64,000 nucleotides of DNA from Ferruginibacter sp. (GCA_014379625.1 JACMLJ010000031.1:1-64000); one strand, 5' to 3'. Shown: positions 35,120 through 43,834, counted from the stretch's first letter. Numbers and translations are program-made. The notes: a model not told the origin generated them from the letters alone.

Positions 35120-36216
35120 GTAAAATAGTTTCAATAGCAACGGGGGTACCGCCTTTTAAACATCAGCAGGCAGATATTTGTTCTTTTGCGGATACCATCT
35201 ATTGTGTAAACAGTACGGATACCCGAAAAATGAAATTTTTATACCGGCATAGTGGCATTACCAGCAGGTATTCTGTAATACCGGATTATAGTGTAAAAGA
35301 AGCCGACCGGCAATTTTATGAAAAGACCATCGACCTGGAGCCATTTCCCAACCTGGAAAAACGAATGAAATGTTACGCGGATAATGCTGCTTTGATTTCT
35401 GTAAATACGATCATCAAATGTATTGAAGGAAAAATTGAAAGTAGCGCTATCACTCATTTAATAACTGTAAGTTGTACCGGTATGAGCGCTCCCGGTTTGG
35501 ACCTCGAGATCATGGAAGCGATGAATTTACGGCGGAGTATTTTCAGAACTTCCATTAATTTTATGGGTTGTTATGCGGCCATTCACGCACTAAAAATAGG
35601 GGATGCAATTTGTAAAAACAGTAAAGATGCCAATGTGGTGATTGTTTGTACCGAACTCTGTACCCTTCATTTTCAAAAGGAGAATTCAATAGACAATATC
35701 ACTTCCACCCTGTTATTTGCTGATGGATGCGCCGCTGTTTTAGTGCAGCACAATGAAACAGTAAACAAAGGATTTACCTTAAAAGACTTTTATTCTGCCG
35801 TTGAATTTAATGGAAAGAAAGACATGAGCTGGAAACTTTCCTCCAAAGGATTTTTGATGACGCTTTCTGGTTATGTGCCCGAACTGGTAAAGGAAGATTT
35901 TAATGCATTGATGGAAAACGCATTGCTTAACGCCTCATTACTGAAAGACAATGTCAGCCATTGGTGTATTCATCCCGGCGGAAAAAAGATACTGGAAGCG
36001 ATACAAAAAAGTGCGGGACTAACCAAAGCCGACCTTCAATATTCTTATGATATACTAAATAATTATGGCAATATGAGCTCTCCTACTGTATTATTTGTTT
36101 TAGAAAAAATATTGGAGGAATTGCAAGATAATCCACCCCAAAACCAAGCTACCATATTTAGCGCGGCATTCGGGCCTGGACTTACCATGGAAACATTTAT
36201 CGCTACTTATGATTAA
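35116..36216 (+). CDS. Type III polyketide synthase (chalcone/stilbene synthase family)
   Basis: The 366-residue protein has the complete thiolase-fold triad: Cys152 in NFMGCYAA, His286 in CIHPGGKK and Asn319 in YGNMSSPT. The CoA-handling region VSCTGMSAPGLDLE (119-132) and C-terminal FGPGLTMET are also diagnostic. Bacterial members condense malonyl-CoA onto fatty acyl or other CoA starters to give alkylresorcinols, pyrones or naphthols. The start codon is TTG (35116), in a TTGA overlap with the UbiA stop. The next gene overlaps its end by 8 bp. With UbiA, methyltransferase and FAD oxidase it forms one operon. Confidence 0.9.
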   Translation: MSKIVSIATGVPPFKHQQADICSFADTIYCVNSTDTRKMKFLYRHSGITSRYSVIPDYSVKEADRQFYEKTIDLEPFPNLEKRMKCYADNAALISVNTIIKCIEGKIESSAITHLITVSCTGMSAPGLDLEIMEAMNLRRSIFRTSINFMGCYAAIHALKIGDAICKNSKDANVVIVCTELCTLHFQKENSIDNITSTLLFADGCAAVLVQHNETVNKGFTLKDFYSAVEFNGKKDMSWKLSSKGFLMTLSGYVPELVKEDFNALMENALLNASLLKDNVSHWCIHPGGKKILEAIQKSAGLTKADLQYSYDILNNYGNMSSPTVLFVLEKILEELQDNPPQNQATIFSAAFGPGLTMETFIATYD

Positions 36217-36949
36217 CCTGGGCCTGAGATCATATCAAAAAGAATTGTTGGATAATGAGCATATCCCTTTTGCTGATATCCGGCAAAATATGAAAGAGCT
36301 GAATACCATTAATACTTACCTGGGCGGACATACGATTTCTATTGGAGGAATCAGGGAAATATTGCAAACCTTTCGCGTTGACCAACCGGTAACTATTTGT
36401 GAAATTGGCTGTGGTGGCGGGGATAATTTAAAAGCAATTGAAAAATGGTGCACCGCCAAAGGCATTGATGTATATTTTATCGGCATTGATGTGAAGCCGG
36501 AATGTGTTGAATTTGCGCAACAGCAATATCCTGCGTTGCATGCGAGGTGGATTGTTTCCGATTATAAAGAAGTTCAGTTTAACCATAACCCGCCGGATAT
36601 TATTTTTTCTTCTCTCTTCTGTCATCATTTTGCTGATGAAGCAATCGTAAGGATGCTGCAATGGATGAAAGCAAATACCACTAAGGGATTTTTCATCAAT
36701 GATCTTCACAGGCACCCGATTGCGTATTTTTCTATTAAAATAATAACCAAAATTTTTTCCAGGTCTTATCTTGTTAAAAACGATGCCCCGCTTTCAGTAG
36801 CCAGGGGATTTAAAAAGGGGGAATGGCAAATAATGACCAGGGAAGCAGGTATTTCAAATTGCACCATTCAATGGAAATGGGCCTTCAGGCATTTAATCAT
36901 TTATACTGTTGGTGAACTGGTGAGTCACCAGGTTCCAATTCAAATATGA
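36209..36949 (+). CDS. Class I SAM-dependent methyltransferase
   Basis: Motif I is VTICEIGCGGGDNLKAIEKW (about residues 61-80), with the acidic GIDVKPECVEFAQQQYP in motif II and DIIFSSLFCHHFADE as motif post-II. Its 246-residue length and the N-terminal helix (YQKELLDN) match O- or C-methyltransferases of type III PKS operons. It starts 8 bp inside the PKS gene, so translation is coupled. The expected step is methylation of the phenolic product, by analogy with SrsB of Streptomyces griseus phenolic-lipid synthesis; substrate is inferred. Confidence 0.8.
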   Translation: MINLGLRSYQKELLDNEHIPFADIRQNMKELNTINTYLGGHTISIGGIREILQTFRVDQPVTICEIGCGGGDNLKAIEKWCTAKGIDVYFIGIDVKPECVEFAQQQYPALHARWIVSDYKEVQFNHNPPDIIFSSLFCHHFADEAIVRMLQWMKANTTKGFFINDLHRHPIAYFSIKIITKIFSRSYLVKNDAPLSVARGFKKGEWQIMTREAGISNCTIQWKWAFRHLIIYTVGELVSHQVPIQI

Positions 36950-36970
36950 CTTAATCCTATATTTATTCAA

Positions 36971-38110
36971 ATGAATGATCCCGGCAAATATGATGTTTCC
37001 ATTATTGGTGGTGGCCTCGCGGGCCTGGCATTAGCCATCCAGTTGGGCAACAATGGATATAAGGTTATCCTGTTTGAAAAAGAGCAATACCCTTTTCACA
37101 AAGTTTGCGGTGAGTACATCAGCCTGGAAAGCTGGGATTTTTTAGAAAGTCTTGGCTTACCATTGCATGATATGGGGCTGCCCATTATCAAAAAGCTGAT
37201 GGTAAGTTCACCAAATGGCAATTACCTGCAGCAAAATTTACCCCTTGGTGGATTTGGTGTCAGCCGCTATACATTGGATAATGAGTTGAAAAAAATTGCT
37301 GTTTCAAAATTGGTGAATCTGCATGATCAATGCAAGGTCACTGGCGTATTCTTTACGGGTGAAGAATTTGTATTGGAAACTGGCTCCGGTAAATTTACCA
37401 GTAAACTATGCTGCGGCAGTTTCGGTAAAAGAAGCAATATCGATATACAGTTAAAGAGAAATTTCATTACCCAAAAAAATAACAAACTCAACAATTACAT
37501 AGCCGTAAAATATCATATCAAAACAACATTTCCCGCGGATACCATTGCCCTGCATAATTTTAAAAACGGGTATTGTGGTATTTCAACAATTGAAGCGGAT
37601 CAATGCTGCCTCTGTTACCTCACCACTTCGGCCAATCTTAAACTGAATAATAATTCTATACCCGAAATGGAAAGGAATGTGCTTTCCAAAAACAAATACT
37701 TACAAACGATTTTTGAAAAAAGTGAATTGCTTTACAAGTCACCAGTTACCATTTCACAAATTTCTTTCTCAAAAAAAAGCCAGGTAGATAATCATATTTT
37801 GTTGCTGGGAGATGCTGCCGGAATGATCACCCCGCTTTGTGGCAATGGTATGAGTATGGCGCTGCACAGCAGTAAAATAGCCGCTGCTTTTATAGGGGCA
37901 TATCTTCAAAACAGTATAAGCCGCGAAGAGATGGAAAAAGGATATGCAAAAAAATGGCAGCAAACATTTGCAAACAGGCTTGGCGCCGGAAGACTGATTC
38001 AAAAGATGTTTGGTAAAGAATGGGTTACCAACCGGTTTGTAGGTTTTATGAAGCATTTCCCTTCACTCACAAACGCACTTATAAGACAGACGCACGGAAA
38101 ACCATTTTGA
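36971..38110 (+). CDS. FAD-dependent oxidoreductase (monooxygenase/geranylgeranyl-reductase type)
   Basis: The 379-residue flavoprotein has the FAD dinucleotide fold SIIGGGLAGLALAIQLGNNG, the second FAD contact LLLGDAAGMITPLCGNGMSMAL around residue 275 and the KVCGEYIS motif near residue 45 seen in geranylgeranyl-reductase-like and aromatic hydroxylase members. In the SrsA-SrsB-SrsC pathway the third enzyme is a flavoprotein hydroxylase that makes a hydroquinone, the obvious parallel here. It ends the operon; a heptamer array begins 57 bp after the stop. Reaction not proven. Confidence 0.8.
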   Translation: MNDPGKYDVSIIGGGLAGLALAIQLGNNGYKVILFEKEQYPFHKVCGEYISLESWDFLESLGLPLHDMGLPIIKKLMVSSPNGNYLQQNLPLGGFGVSRYTLDNELKKIAVSKLVNLHDQCKVTGVFFTGEEFVLETGSGKFTSKLCCGSFGKRSNIDIQLKRNFITQKNNKLNNYIAVKYHIKTTFPADTIALHNFKNGYCGISTIEADQCCLCYLTTSANLKLNNNSIPEMERNVLSKNKYLQTIFEKSELLYKSPVTISQISFSKKSQVDNHILLLGDAAGMITPLCGNGMSMALHSSKIAAAFIGAYLQNSISREEMEKGYAKKWQQTFANRLGAGRLIQKMFGKEWVTNRFVGFMKHFPSLTNALIRQTHGKPF

Positions 38111-38167
38111 TACAATATCCGATTGTGTGTGATGAACAATGATTATCGCAAAATAGTTCATTAACCC

Positions 38168-38266
38168 TTGCCTACTGTCTACTGCCTATTGCCTTATAAC
38201 GACTGACTATTTAAAATTGCCTATTGCCTTACAACTAATCACTATTCACCCATGCCCATTGCCCAT
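38168..38266. repeat. TGCCTAT/TGCCCAT-type heptamer array
   Basis: Units of 7 bp such as TGCCTAC, TGTCTAC, TGCCTAT, TGCCTTA, TCACTAT, TCACCCA and TGCCCAT fill this interval, with two breaks of phase. It continues at 38528-38550 on the other side of the MITE. Confidence 0.6.
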
Positions 38267-38527
38267 TCAATGTCATTTAGTTAAGCTATTTTTCCTTTTT
38301 CGTTCCGTAGGACCGGTATTTCGGTAGCAATGAAAAAGGTTATGCATTTTCGTTCCTTAGGAATGATATGTGATTAACTCCCCTTCTTACAATCATAGCC
38401 AATACAAATATCTAAAAACCGATTTTACATATCGTCCCTATGGGACGAATTCAATCATCATTAATTCTTTCTACCCATATATCGTCCCTATGGGACGAAG
38501 TATTAATCCTTAACTAAATGACATTGA
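38267..38527. mobile_element. MITE-like element with perfect 19-bp terminal inverted repeats
   Basis: TCAATGTCATTTAGTTAAG (38267-38285) is exactly inverted at 38509-38527, giving a 261-bp element with no ORF. It contains four internal palindromes: CGTTCC-GTA-GGACCG (38301-38315), CGTTCC-TTA-GGAATG (38351-38365) and two identical TCGTCCCTATGGGACGA copies (38432-38448, 38482-38498). Heptamer repeats flank it on both sides, suggesting insertion into an older array. No transposase with matching ends is in the window, so it would be mobilised in trans. Confidence 0.65.
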
Positions 38528-38550
38528 TTCACCATTCACCATTCACCATC
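38528..38550. repeat. CATTCAC heptamer remnant next to the MITE
   Basis: Three CATTCAC/CACCATT units abut the right terminal repeat of the MITE and run into the stop codon of the ATP-grasp gene (38549-38551). This matches the array on the left of the element. Confidence 0.55.
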
Positions 38551-39607
38551 ATCCCATTTCCGCATCTATTTTTTTCATATCCCTGATATGGTTTCGGGCG
38601 GATTTAAGAAACTTACTACCCTTCACAAACGGCCAGGGTTTTAGTACATGGGTACTGTTATATTTGCTTATTTCGTACAAAGCCTTCCAGTGTTTTAAAA
38701 TCTCTTTATAAGCACCCATCAATGTATAACCGGTATCATAAAAATGATTAGGCTCGGCGCCGCAACCGTTGTATTCCAGTATAGTGAAATTTTTACCCAT
38801 TTTCAGGTCATTCACATTGGCACACATGATATCGTAACGTCCATAGAAAAAATCATTTATTTGTAAACTGATCTTATCAAATATTTCCACCAGCCGGTCA
38901 TCGATCTGGTGTTTTAAATCAATAAACTGTGCACCACGGTTATGGTTAGCCGCGTAGCTCAGCATATATTTTTCCCCCGGAGCCAATACCTCATCCCATC
39001 TTTCCCTGTGTTTGTTAAAAAGCTCATCTAACTTTTTACCTGCCTTAGGATGCCGCCCAATAAGGGATGCCAGTGTTTGTTTACCATCCCCCGTAACCTG
39101 TAATGGGATTTTATGTAAAAAACCTGTGACGGTTCCCTTAGTTTGTTTTGGATGCCGTATATAAAAAACACTCACTTCCATTGGATAGTGTACCATTTTT
39201 TGAACGATGTACTCCCAGGGCATTAACCCGTGATAACGTTTTAAGGCCGCCTCATCATCTATCTTTCGCAATAATATCCCCTGACCGCCAACCTCGGGCT
39301 TTACAATAAAGGGATAATCAATTTTATGCGCTGATAACTTTTGCTTTAATACTAAAAAATCTTCATTGGGTAACACGTTAAACGTAGCGGGATAAAAAGT
39401 TGGGGGCAGCAGGTCGTACATCTCTTTTTTGGGCTCACCTTCCATGCCGCCGAAAGTTAATTTTGGGTTACTGGGCGTAAAAAACCAGATGGCCCCCGAC
39501 CGGATGATGTACCATAACCAAAAAATTGACATGGGGGTATAAATCAGTTTAAAGGGCCAGGCTTCCCAATCCGTAATTGTATTGATTAATGTTTTAGTTT
39601 TTTTCAT
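38549..39607 (-). CDS. ATP-grasp domain protein (D-alanine-D-alanine-ligase-like)
   Basis: The 352-residue protein has the ATP-grasp core: YPFIVKPEVGGQGILLRK (phosphate-binding loop, about residues 97-114), WEYIVQKMVHYPMEVSVFYIRH and FTILEYNGCGAEPNHFYD (Mg-binding Glu-x-N). The N-terminus has a membrane-near hydrophobic helix (IYTPMSIFWLWYIIRSGAIWFF). The family ligates a carboxyl to an amine, but the substrate of this group is not established. It lies at the right end of the inserted block, transcribed towards the PKS operon. It has its own promoter at 39615-39622. Confidence 0.7.
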   Translation of the reverse strand: MKKTKTLINTITDWEAWPFKLIYTPMSIFWLWYIIRSGAIWFFTPSNPKLTFGGMEGEPKKEMYDLLPPTFYPATFNVLPNEDFLVLKQKLSAHKIDYPFIVKPEVGGQGILLRKIDDEAALKRYHGLMPWEYIVQKMVHYPMEVSVFYIRHPKQTKGTVTGFLHKIPLQVTGDGKQTLASLIGRHPKAGKKLDELFNKHRERWDEVLAPGEKYMLSYAANHNRGAQFIDLKHQIDDRLVEIFDKISLQINDFFYGRYDIMCANVNDLKMGKNFTILEYNGCGAEPNHFYDTGYTLMGAYKEILKHWKALYEISKYNSTHVLKPWPFVKGSKFLKSARNHIRDMKKIDAEMG

Positions 39608-39614
39608 TGAAATG

Positions 39615-39622
39615 CAAAATTA
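39615..39622 (-). promoter_or_regulatory. -7 element TAATTTTG of the ATP-grasp gene
   Basis: TAnnTTTG on the minus strand, about 8 bp before the ATG. Confidence 0.45.
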
Positions 39623-39788
39623 ACGTCTTAAATGCAACAATAAATGGGTATTCCATATTTTAGGATTGTTGGGTTCCACCCGGATCGCCGATCCTGTTAA
39701 CAGGGTCTTTACGTAGTTGTGGATTATTAGGGGACGGTAACCCTATGCAACAAATTAGGATACCCCCCTTACACATCAAACAATTAGT

Positions 39789-39796
39789 TACATTTG
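39789..39796 (+). promoter_or_regulatory. -7 element TACATTTG of the CCG-domain gene
   Basis: TAnnTTTG ending 23 bp before the ATG at 39819. No TTG lies at the expected -33 position. Confidence 0.45.
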
Positions 39797-39818
39797 CTTT
39801 ACAGTAACAGATTATATT

Positions 39819-40595
39819 ATGCATGTACCAACAATGGCGGAAATGATAGCGAAGGGTGAAAATCCCGATATTTTATTTTGGGTCGGATGCGCAGGAAGTT
39901 ATGATCAGCGGGCCCAAAAAATAACGAAAGCATTTGCAACCATTCTACATAAAGTTGGCATCAGCTATGCTATTTTGGGTAAAGAAGAATTGTGTACGGG
40001 TGACCCTGCCAGGCGGGCTGGCAATGAGTTTATATTCCAGATGATGGCCTACCAGAATATACAGGTACTGAATGGCTATGGTGTAAAGAAAATTGTAACA
40101 GCTTGCCCTCACTGCTTTAACACTTTAAAAAATGAATACCCCGAACTGGGTGGAAACTATGAAGTGATACACCATGTCACTTTTTTACAGCAGTTAATAG
40201 ACGAAGGGAAAATAAAGATGATGGAGAACGGCAGCTTTAAAGGCAAAAAAATCACCTACCACGACAGTTGTTATTTAGGCAGGGCCAACAATATTTATGA
40301 GGCCCCACGCAGGGTACTGGAAGCCCTCGACATTGAACTGGTGGAAATGAAACGTTGTAAATCGAACGGCTTATGCTGCGGTGCCGGCGGGGCGCAGATG
40401 TTTAAGGAGGAAGAAAAAGGGGATATGCATATCAATTTTGCAAGAACCAATGAGGCCATTGCCACGGGAGCACGCATCATTGCCGCTGCCTGCCCTTTTT
40501 GTAATACCATGATGACTGACGGGGTAAAAAACAGCAATAAAGAAGATGAAGTACAGGTACTCGATATAGCTGAATTAATAGCGGCATCCATTTAA
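39819..40595 (+). CDS. CCG-domain (Fe-S)-binding protein, HdrB/GlpC-like
   Basis: The 258-residue protein has two cysteine-rich CCG modules. The first has FWVGCAGSYD, ELCTGDPARRAGNEF and VTACPHCFNTLKNEYP; the second has YHDSCYLGR, KSNGLCCGAGG and AACPFCNTMM. CCG domains bind a noncubane [4Fe-4S] cluster and transfer electrons, as in HdrB or the lactate utilisation LutA. In Bacteroidota this gene normally follows directly the membrane Fe-S gene present here at 31626. It now has its own promoter and is 11 bp upstream of the companion gene. The genes probably still work together. Confidence 0.85.
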   Translation: MHVPTMAEMIAKGENPDILFWVGCAGSYDQRAQKITKAFATILHKVGISYAILGKEELCTGDPARRAGNEFIFQMMAYQNIQVLNGYGVKKIVTACPHCFNTLKNEYPELGGNYEVIHHVTFLQQLIDEGKIKMMENGSFKGKKITYHDSCYLGRANNIYEAPRRVLEALDIELVEMKRCKSNGLCCGAGGAQMFKEEEKGDMHINFARTNEAIATGARIIAAACPFCNTMMTDGVKNSNKEDEVQVLDIAELIAASI

Positions 40596-40606
40596 AATAA
40601 TTAATT

Positions 40607-41125
40607 ATGAAACTACAATTCCAGGATCAGGTACCCACCGGTTTTAACGATGCATCCAGGGTATGGATTTACCAGTGCAACCGTTTATTTTTGTTAAACG
40701 AAGCTTTGCAAATTGAAAAAATGCTGGAACAATTTGTAAAAGGATGGACGAGCCACGGCGCAGGCGTAACCGGGTATGCTAATTTATTTTTCGGGCAGTT
40801 TATTGTATTGCTGGCGGATGAAACTTCAACAAGCGTGGGTGGATGCAGCACGGATAGTTCGGTAAGAATGATAAAAGAAATAGAACAAAAAATGAGTGTT
40901 CAGCTTTTTGAAAGACAGACACTGGCCTTCGTAGTAAAAGATAAGATACAGCTGCTGCCTTTATCTCAACTGAATTATGCCATACAAAACAATTTTATAG
41001 ATGGTGAAACCCTTTATTTTAACAATACCGTTCTCACAAAAAAAGAATTATTCCAAAACTGGATCATCCCGATAAAAAATAGCTGGCTGGCAAAACGCAT
41101 TAATTTCCCCGAACTGACCAAATGA
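40607..41125 (+). CDS. Conserved companion of the Fe-S oxidoreductase
   Basis: A 172-residue alpha/beta protein starting 11 bp after the CCG gene. It contains VWIYQCNRLFLLNEALQIEKML, FVKGWTSHGAGVTGYANLF and CSTDSSVRMIKEIEQKM. In databases this family is often mislabelled ABC transporter ATPase although there is no Walker A or B motif. It is regularly found next to the Fe-S pair in Bacteroidota. Function unknown; perhaps an assembly or partner protein. Confidence 0.65.
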   Translation: MKLQFQDQVPTGFNDASRVWIYQCNRLFLLNEALQIEKMLEQFVKGWTSHGAGVTGYANLFFGQFIVLLADETSTSVGGCSTDSSVRMIKEIEQKMSVQLFERQTLAFVVKDKIQLLPLSQLNYAIQNNFIDGETLYFNNTVLTKKELFQNWIIPIKNSWLAKRINFPELTK

Positions 41126-41288
41126 TTTGCCGGCTTCGATTTGTACCAATACAATAATAGATTTCTTTACTATTTTACTGTTATTGATTTACCCGAAAAT
41201 TTTTCCCGCTATATTAAATACCGGGTTTGATATAAAATCACTGACCAGGTTGCCTGAACAATATTTTTTTCACTTTCAGGTATCCACT

Positions 41289-41948
41289 TTATTTTTCTGA
41301 AGGATTTCTTTTAAGATAGGTAAGTTTATCAATAGTAGCTTCGAGGCGGGCTAATTTGGTTTCTTCACGCTTGGCACAGGTAATCCAGGTAATGTATTCC
41401 TTTTTATTGGTAAATGAAAGTGTTTCAAAGAAGGCTTTTGCAGGTTTATTCTTAGTAAATAACGACTCTAATTCTGCAGGGGTGGTAATGGTTCTCCTTT
41501 CAATGTCAACCCCCGGCACTTCATTTGCGATGGCTTTCACCCGAATATTTTCTGTCTTTTTAAAACGCATAGCACTCCAGATATTATCAAGGCCAATTAA
41601 CCGAACCCCCTCAAACCCCAACTGTGAAATACACTCCCAATGGCAGTCCCTGGCTAGATCGCTAACAATTTTTGACGATACTTTCGGATAGGCAACCCAA
41701 AGTTTTGCATTTTCATGCAAAGCCGGCACCACATCGCGTAATATATCTTTTAGCTGCTTGTGGCTAATGGCAAATACGAGGGCAAAATCAATTTTTCTTG
41801 CTCTGAGAAGAGGGGTAACATTCTTTGCAAAGGATATTTTTACAAATTGCTTTTCAACGGTGGAGGGTAAACCCTGGATTAATAAATATTTTTCATCTTT
41901 TAATTGCAGTCTTTCTAATAGTGACTGTGATGGGGCTAATACTTCCAT
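41289..41948 (-). CDS. DUF3052 and YdeI/OmdA fusion protein
   Basis: The 219-residue protein appears to be a two-domain fusion. Residues 20-135 resemble DUF3052 (DFALVFAISHKQLKDILRD, AKLWVAYPKVSSKIV, FEGVRLIGLDNIWSAMRFK). Residues 145-219 match the YdeI/OmdA bacteriocin-resistance family C-terminus (FFETLSFTNKKEYITWITCAKREETKLARLEATIDKL in two parts). The second family was named for antimicrobial-peptide tolerance in Enterobacteria, but its molecular role is unknown. It is a single gene with no signal peptide. Confidence 0.65.
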   Translation of the reverse strand: MEVLAPSQSLLERLQLKDEKYLLIQGLPSTVEKQFVKISFAKNVTPLLRARKIDFALVFAISHKQLKDILRDVVPALHENAKLWVAYPKVSSKIVSDLARDCHWECISQLGFEGVRLIGLDNIWSAMRFKKTENIRVKAIANEVPGVDIERRTITTPAELESLFTKNKPAKAFFETLSFTNKKEYITWITCAKREETKLARLEATIDKLTYLKRNPSEK

Positions 41949-42104
41949 GTAAATAGGTTTTTAAGTTTATTCAATAACAAAAACTATGACTGAATCATGC
42001 TTAACCGACGCATAACTCTTTCATAATCAATATTAAAATAATTGGCAGATACAGAAAGGAAACGAATTGAGGTGCAAATTTAAGCTTAATTATTCACATA
42101 TACA

Positions 42105-42130
42105 TAAAAAAACTCCCCATTAAAGGAGAG
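42105..42130 (-). terminator. Intrinsic terminator after the M48 peptidase gene
   Basis: On the minus strand: stem CTCTCC/GGGGAG (42113-42118, 42125-42130; one G-T pair) and T-run at 42105-42112. The rest of 41949-42239 has no gene. Confidence 0.6.
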
Positions 42131-42239
42131 CTTTTTAAATTCGACGCTTATGTAGTTAAAAATGGAGAATAAGAGAGTAGTTTCCGATTTTTTAACTATA
42201 CTGTGAGCTGTGCCCCTTAATCCAACACCTATTGAAAAT

Positions 42240-43049
42240 CTATTTCGTTACAGGCTTATAATATTTTAATGCCTCGTCCATATAGCCCTGTAACCGTGCT
42301 ATACGGTTTTCATCCGCAGGGTGGGTAGCTAAGAATTCAGGTGGTTTATTACCGCCCCCTGCGGCAGACATCCTTTGCCAGAAGGGGATGGCTTCCCTGG
42401 GATTATAACCAGCCATTGCCGCGAATATCAATCCAAAGTGGTCCGCTTCATATTCCTGCTTTCTTGAATTAGGCAGGGTAAATCCCAACTGGCTACCGGG
42501 ACCGTAAACGCCATTAAAAATACTATTTACCTTGCTATTGCCGGATGTCAATACATCGCCAACCGCACCAAGTCCCTGCGTAACCATGCCCTGGCTCATG
42601 CGCTCATTGCCATGTGTGGCGACAGCGTGTGTAATTTCGTGCCCCAGTACAATGGCCAATGCTGCTTCATTTTGCGCCACCGGCAATAAACCCGTGTATA
42701 CAACCACTTTACCGCCAGGCATACACCATGCATTTACATCCTTATTATCTACTAAATTGAATTCCCATTTATACCCATTCAAAATATCGCCTTTACCTTG
42801 TTTGGTATAATATTCGGTAATCGCATTTGCGATCCTGCTACCTACCCTTCGTACCATTTCGGCATCTTTGCTGGCTGATGTACTTACTACTTTGCTTTGG
42901 GATAAAAATGATTTATACTCTGTTATTGCCATTTCCTGCAACTGGCTCTCCGGTAATAAACTAAGTTGCTTGCGCCCTGTTACCGCATTGGTAGTACATG
43001 CAATAAATACCGCAGGTAATGCGATGAGTAAAAAAAATGATTTCTTCAT
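42240..43049 (-). CDS. M48-family metallopeptidase lipoprotein
   Basis: The 269-residue protein has a lipoprotein signal (LIALPAVFIACTTN) and a zincin active site LGHEITHAVATHGNERMS, with the third ligand in SRKQEYEADHFGL. The pattern and length match periplasmic M48 peptidases such as BepA/YfgC and LoiP, which cleave or chaperone misassembled outer-membrane proteins. The lipobox cysteine at about residue 18 suggests anchoring in the membrane. Substrate unknown. It is monocistronic with a terminator downstream. Confidence 0.85.
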   Translation of the reverse strand: MKKSFFLLIALPAVFIACTTNAVTGRKQLSLLPESQLQEMAITEYKSFLSQSKVVSTSASKDAEMVRRVGSRIANAITEYYTKQGKGDILNGYKWEFNLVDNKDVNAWCMPGGKVVVYTGLLPVAQNEAALAIVLGHEITHAVATHGNERMSQGMVTQGLGAVGDVLTSGNSKVNSIFNGVYGPGSQLGFTLPNSRKQEYEADHFGLIFAAMAGYNPREAIPFWQRMSAAGGGNKPPEFLATHPADENRIARLQGYMDEALKYYKPVTK

Positions 43050-43154
43050 ATTATTTTTTTGAACTCCTAAACAATTGGCGTACCAAGTTATATAGAATTT
43101 TATTTCTAATAATCGTTTTAGTACGTAGAAAAAGGAGAAAAAGGCAGTTGGGGG

Positions 43155-43802
43155 TTATTTCCTGCGAAGTTTACGTTTGTCGCGGCCTTTAAAAATGGGT
43201 ACCCTGCTTTCGCTGCCCCTAAGAATTTTTACGATATTTTTTTGATGGGTAAGTACTATAAGTGCGGCCACCAGGATGGCAAAAATCCTATAAAGGGTTA
43301 CATCGTCATTCCATATCCACAGCACACATATCGGCAATGCAATACCAGCTAAAATGGAACTTAAAGATACATAACGGGTAAGGTATAAAACCAACAAGAA
43401 GACCCCTACGCAACTAAGGGCAATTACCGGCTGAACGGTCAAAATCATTCCAAATAAAGTAGCAACACCCTTTCCTCCCCTGAACTGAGCAAATATGGGA
43501 AATATATGCCCCATCACCGCAGCAAGACCAAGGCCCACCATTAAATTAGTCCTGTCCCATTCATCTGTCAGGTAGTGTGGTAAAAAATTAAACAAAGCTA
43601 CAGCGGCCACGCCTTTTAAAATATCGAAAAGCATTACAACCGTACCATATTTGGAACCCAGTACCCGGAATGTGTTGGTGGCACCCATATTCCCACTGCC
43701 ATAGTCGCGGATGTCTATATTGAAAAAGCTTTTGCTGATAATTAAAGCGGTAGGAATAGATCCAATAAAATAGGCTAATACTATTAATAGTAGTTCGTTC
43801 AT
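43155..43802 (-). CDS. plsY: Glycerol-3-phosphate acyltransferase PlsY
   Basis: PlsY acylates glycerol-3-phosphate with acyl-phosphate, the first step of phospholipid synthesis. The 215-residue membrane protein has all three motifs: IGSIPTALIISKSFFNIDIRDYGSGNMGATNTFRVLG split across the first loop (GSGNxGATN), GHIFPIFAQFRGGKGVATLFG and the late RYVSLSSILAG. A basic tail RDKRKLRRK is cytoplasmic. The ATG at 43802 is used because MNELLLIVLAYFIGSIPTA is the family's usual beginning. A -7 element precedes it. Confidence 0.95.
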   Translation of the reverse strand: MNELLLIVLAYFIGSIPTALIISKSFFNIDIRDYGSGNMGATNTFRVLGSKYGTVVMLFDILKGVAAVALFNFLPHYLTDEWDRTNLMVGLGLAAVMGHIFPIFAQFRGGKGVATLFGMILTVQPVIALSCVGVFLLVLYLTRYVSLSSILAGIALPICVLWIWNDDVTLYRIFAILVAALIVLTHQKNIVKILRGSESRVPIFKGRDKRKLRRK

Positions 43803-43826
43803 TGTTTCTTTAGTGAGTTGAGAGGG

Positions 43827-43834
43827 CAAATATA
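43827..43834 (-). promoter_or_regulatory. -7 element TATATTTG of plsY
   Basis: TAnnTTTG on the minus strand, 24 bp before the plsY ATG. Confidence 0.5.

Noticed and set aside
38432..38498. CRISPR-like pair of identical palindromes
   Set aside because: Only two identical 17-bp palindromes 33 bp apart, inside a clearly bounded inverted-repeat element; no cas genes or further repeats.
39657..39760. tRNA or riboswitch ahead of the CCG-domain gene
   Set aside because: Short palindromes such as GGATCGCCGATCC are present, but no cloverleaf or known riboswitch core could be built.
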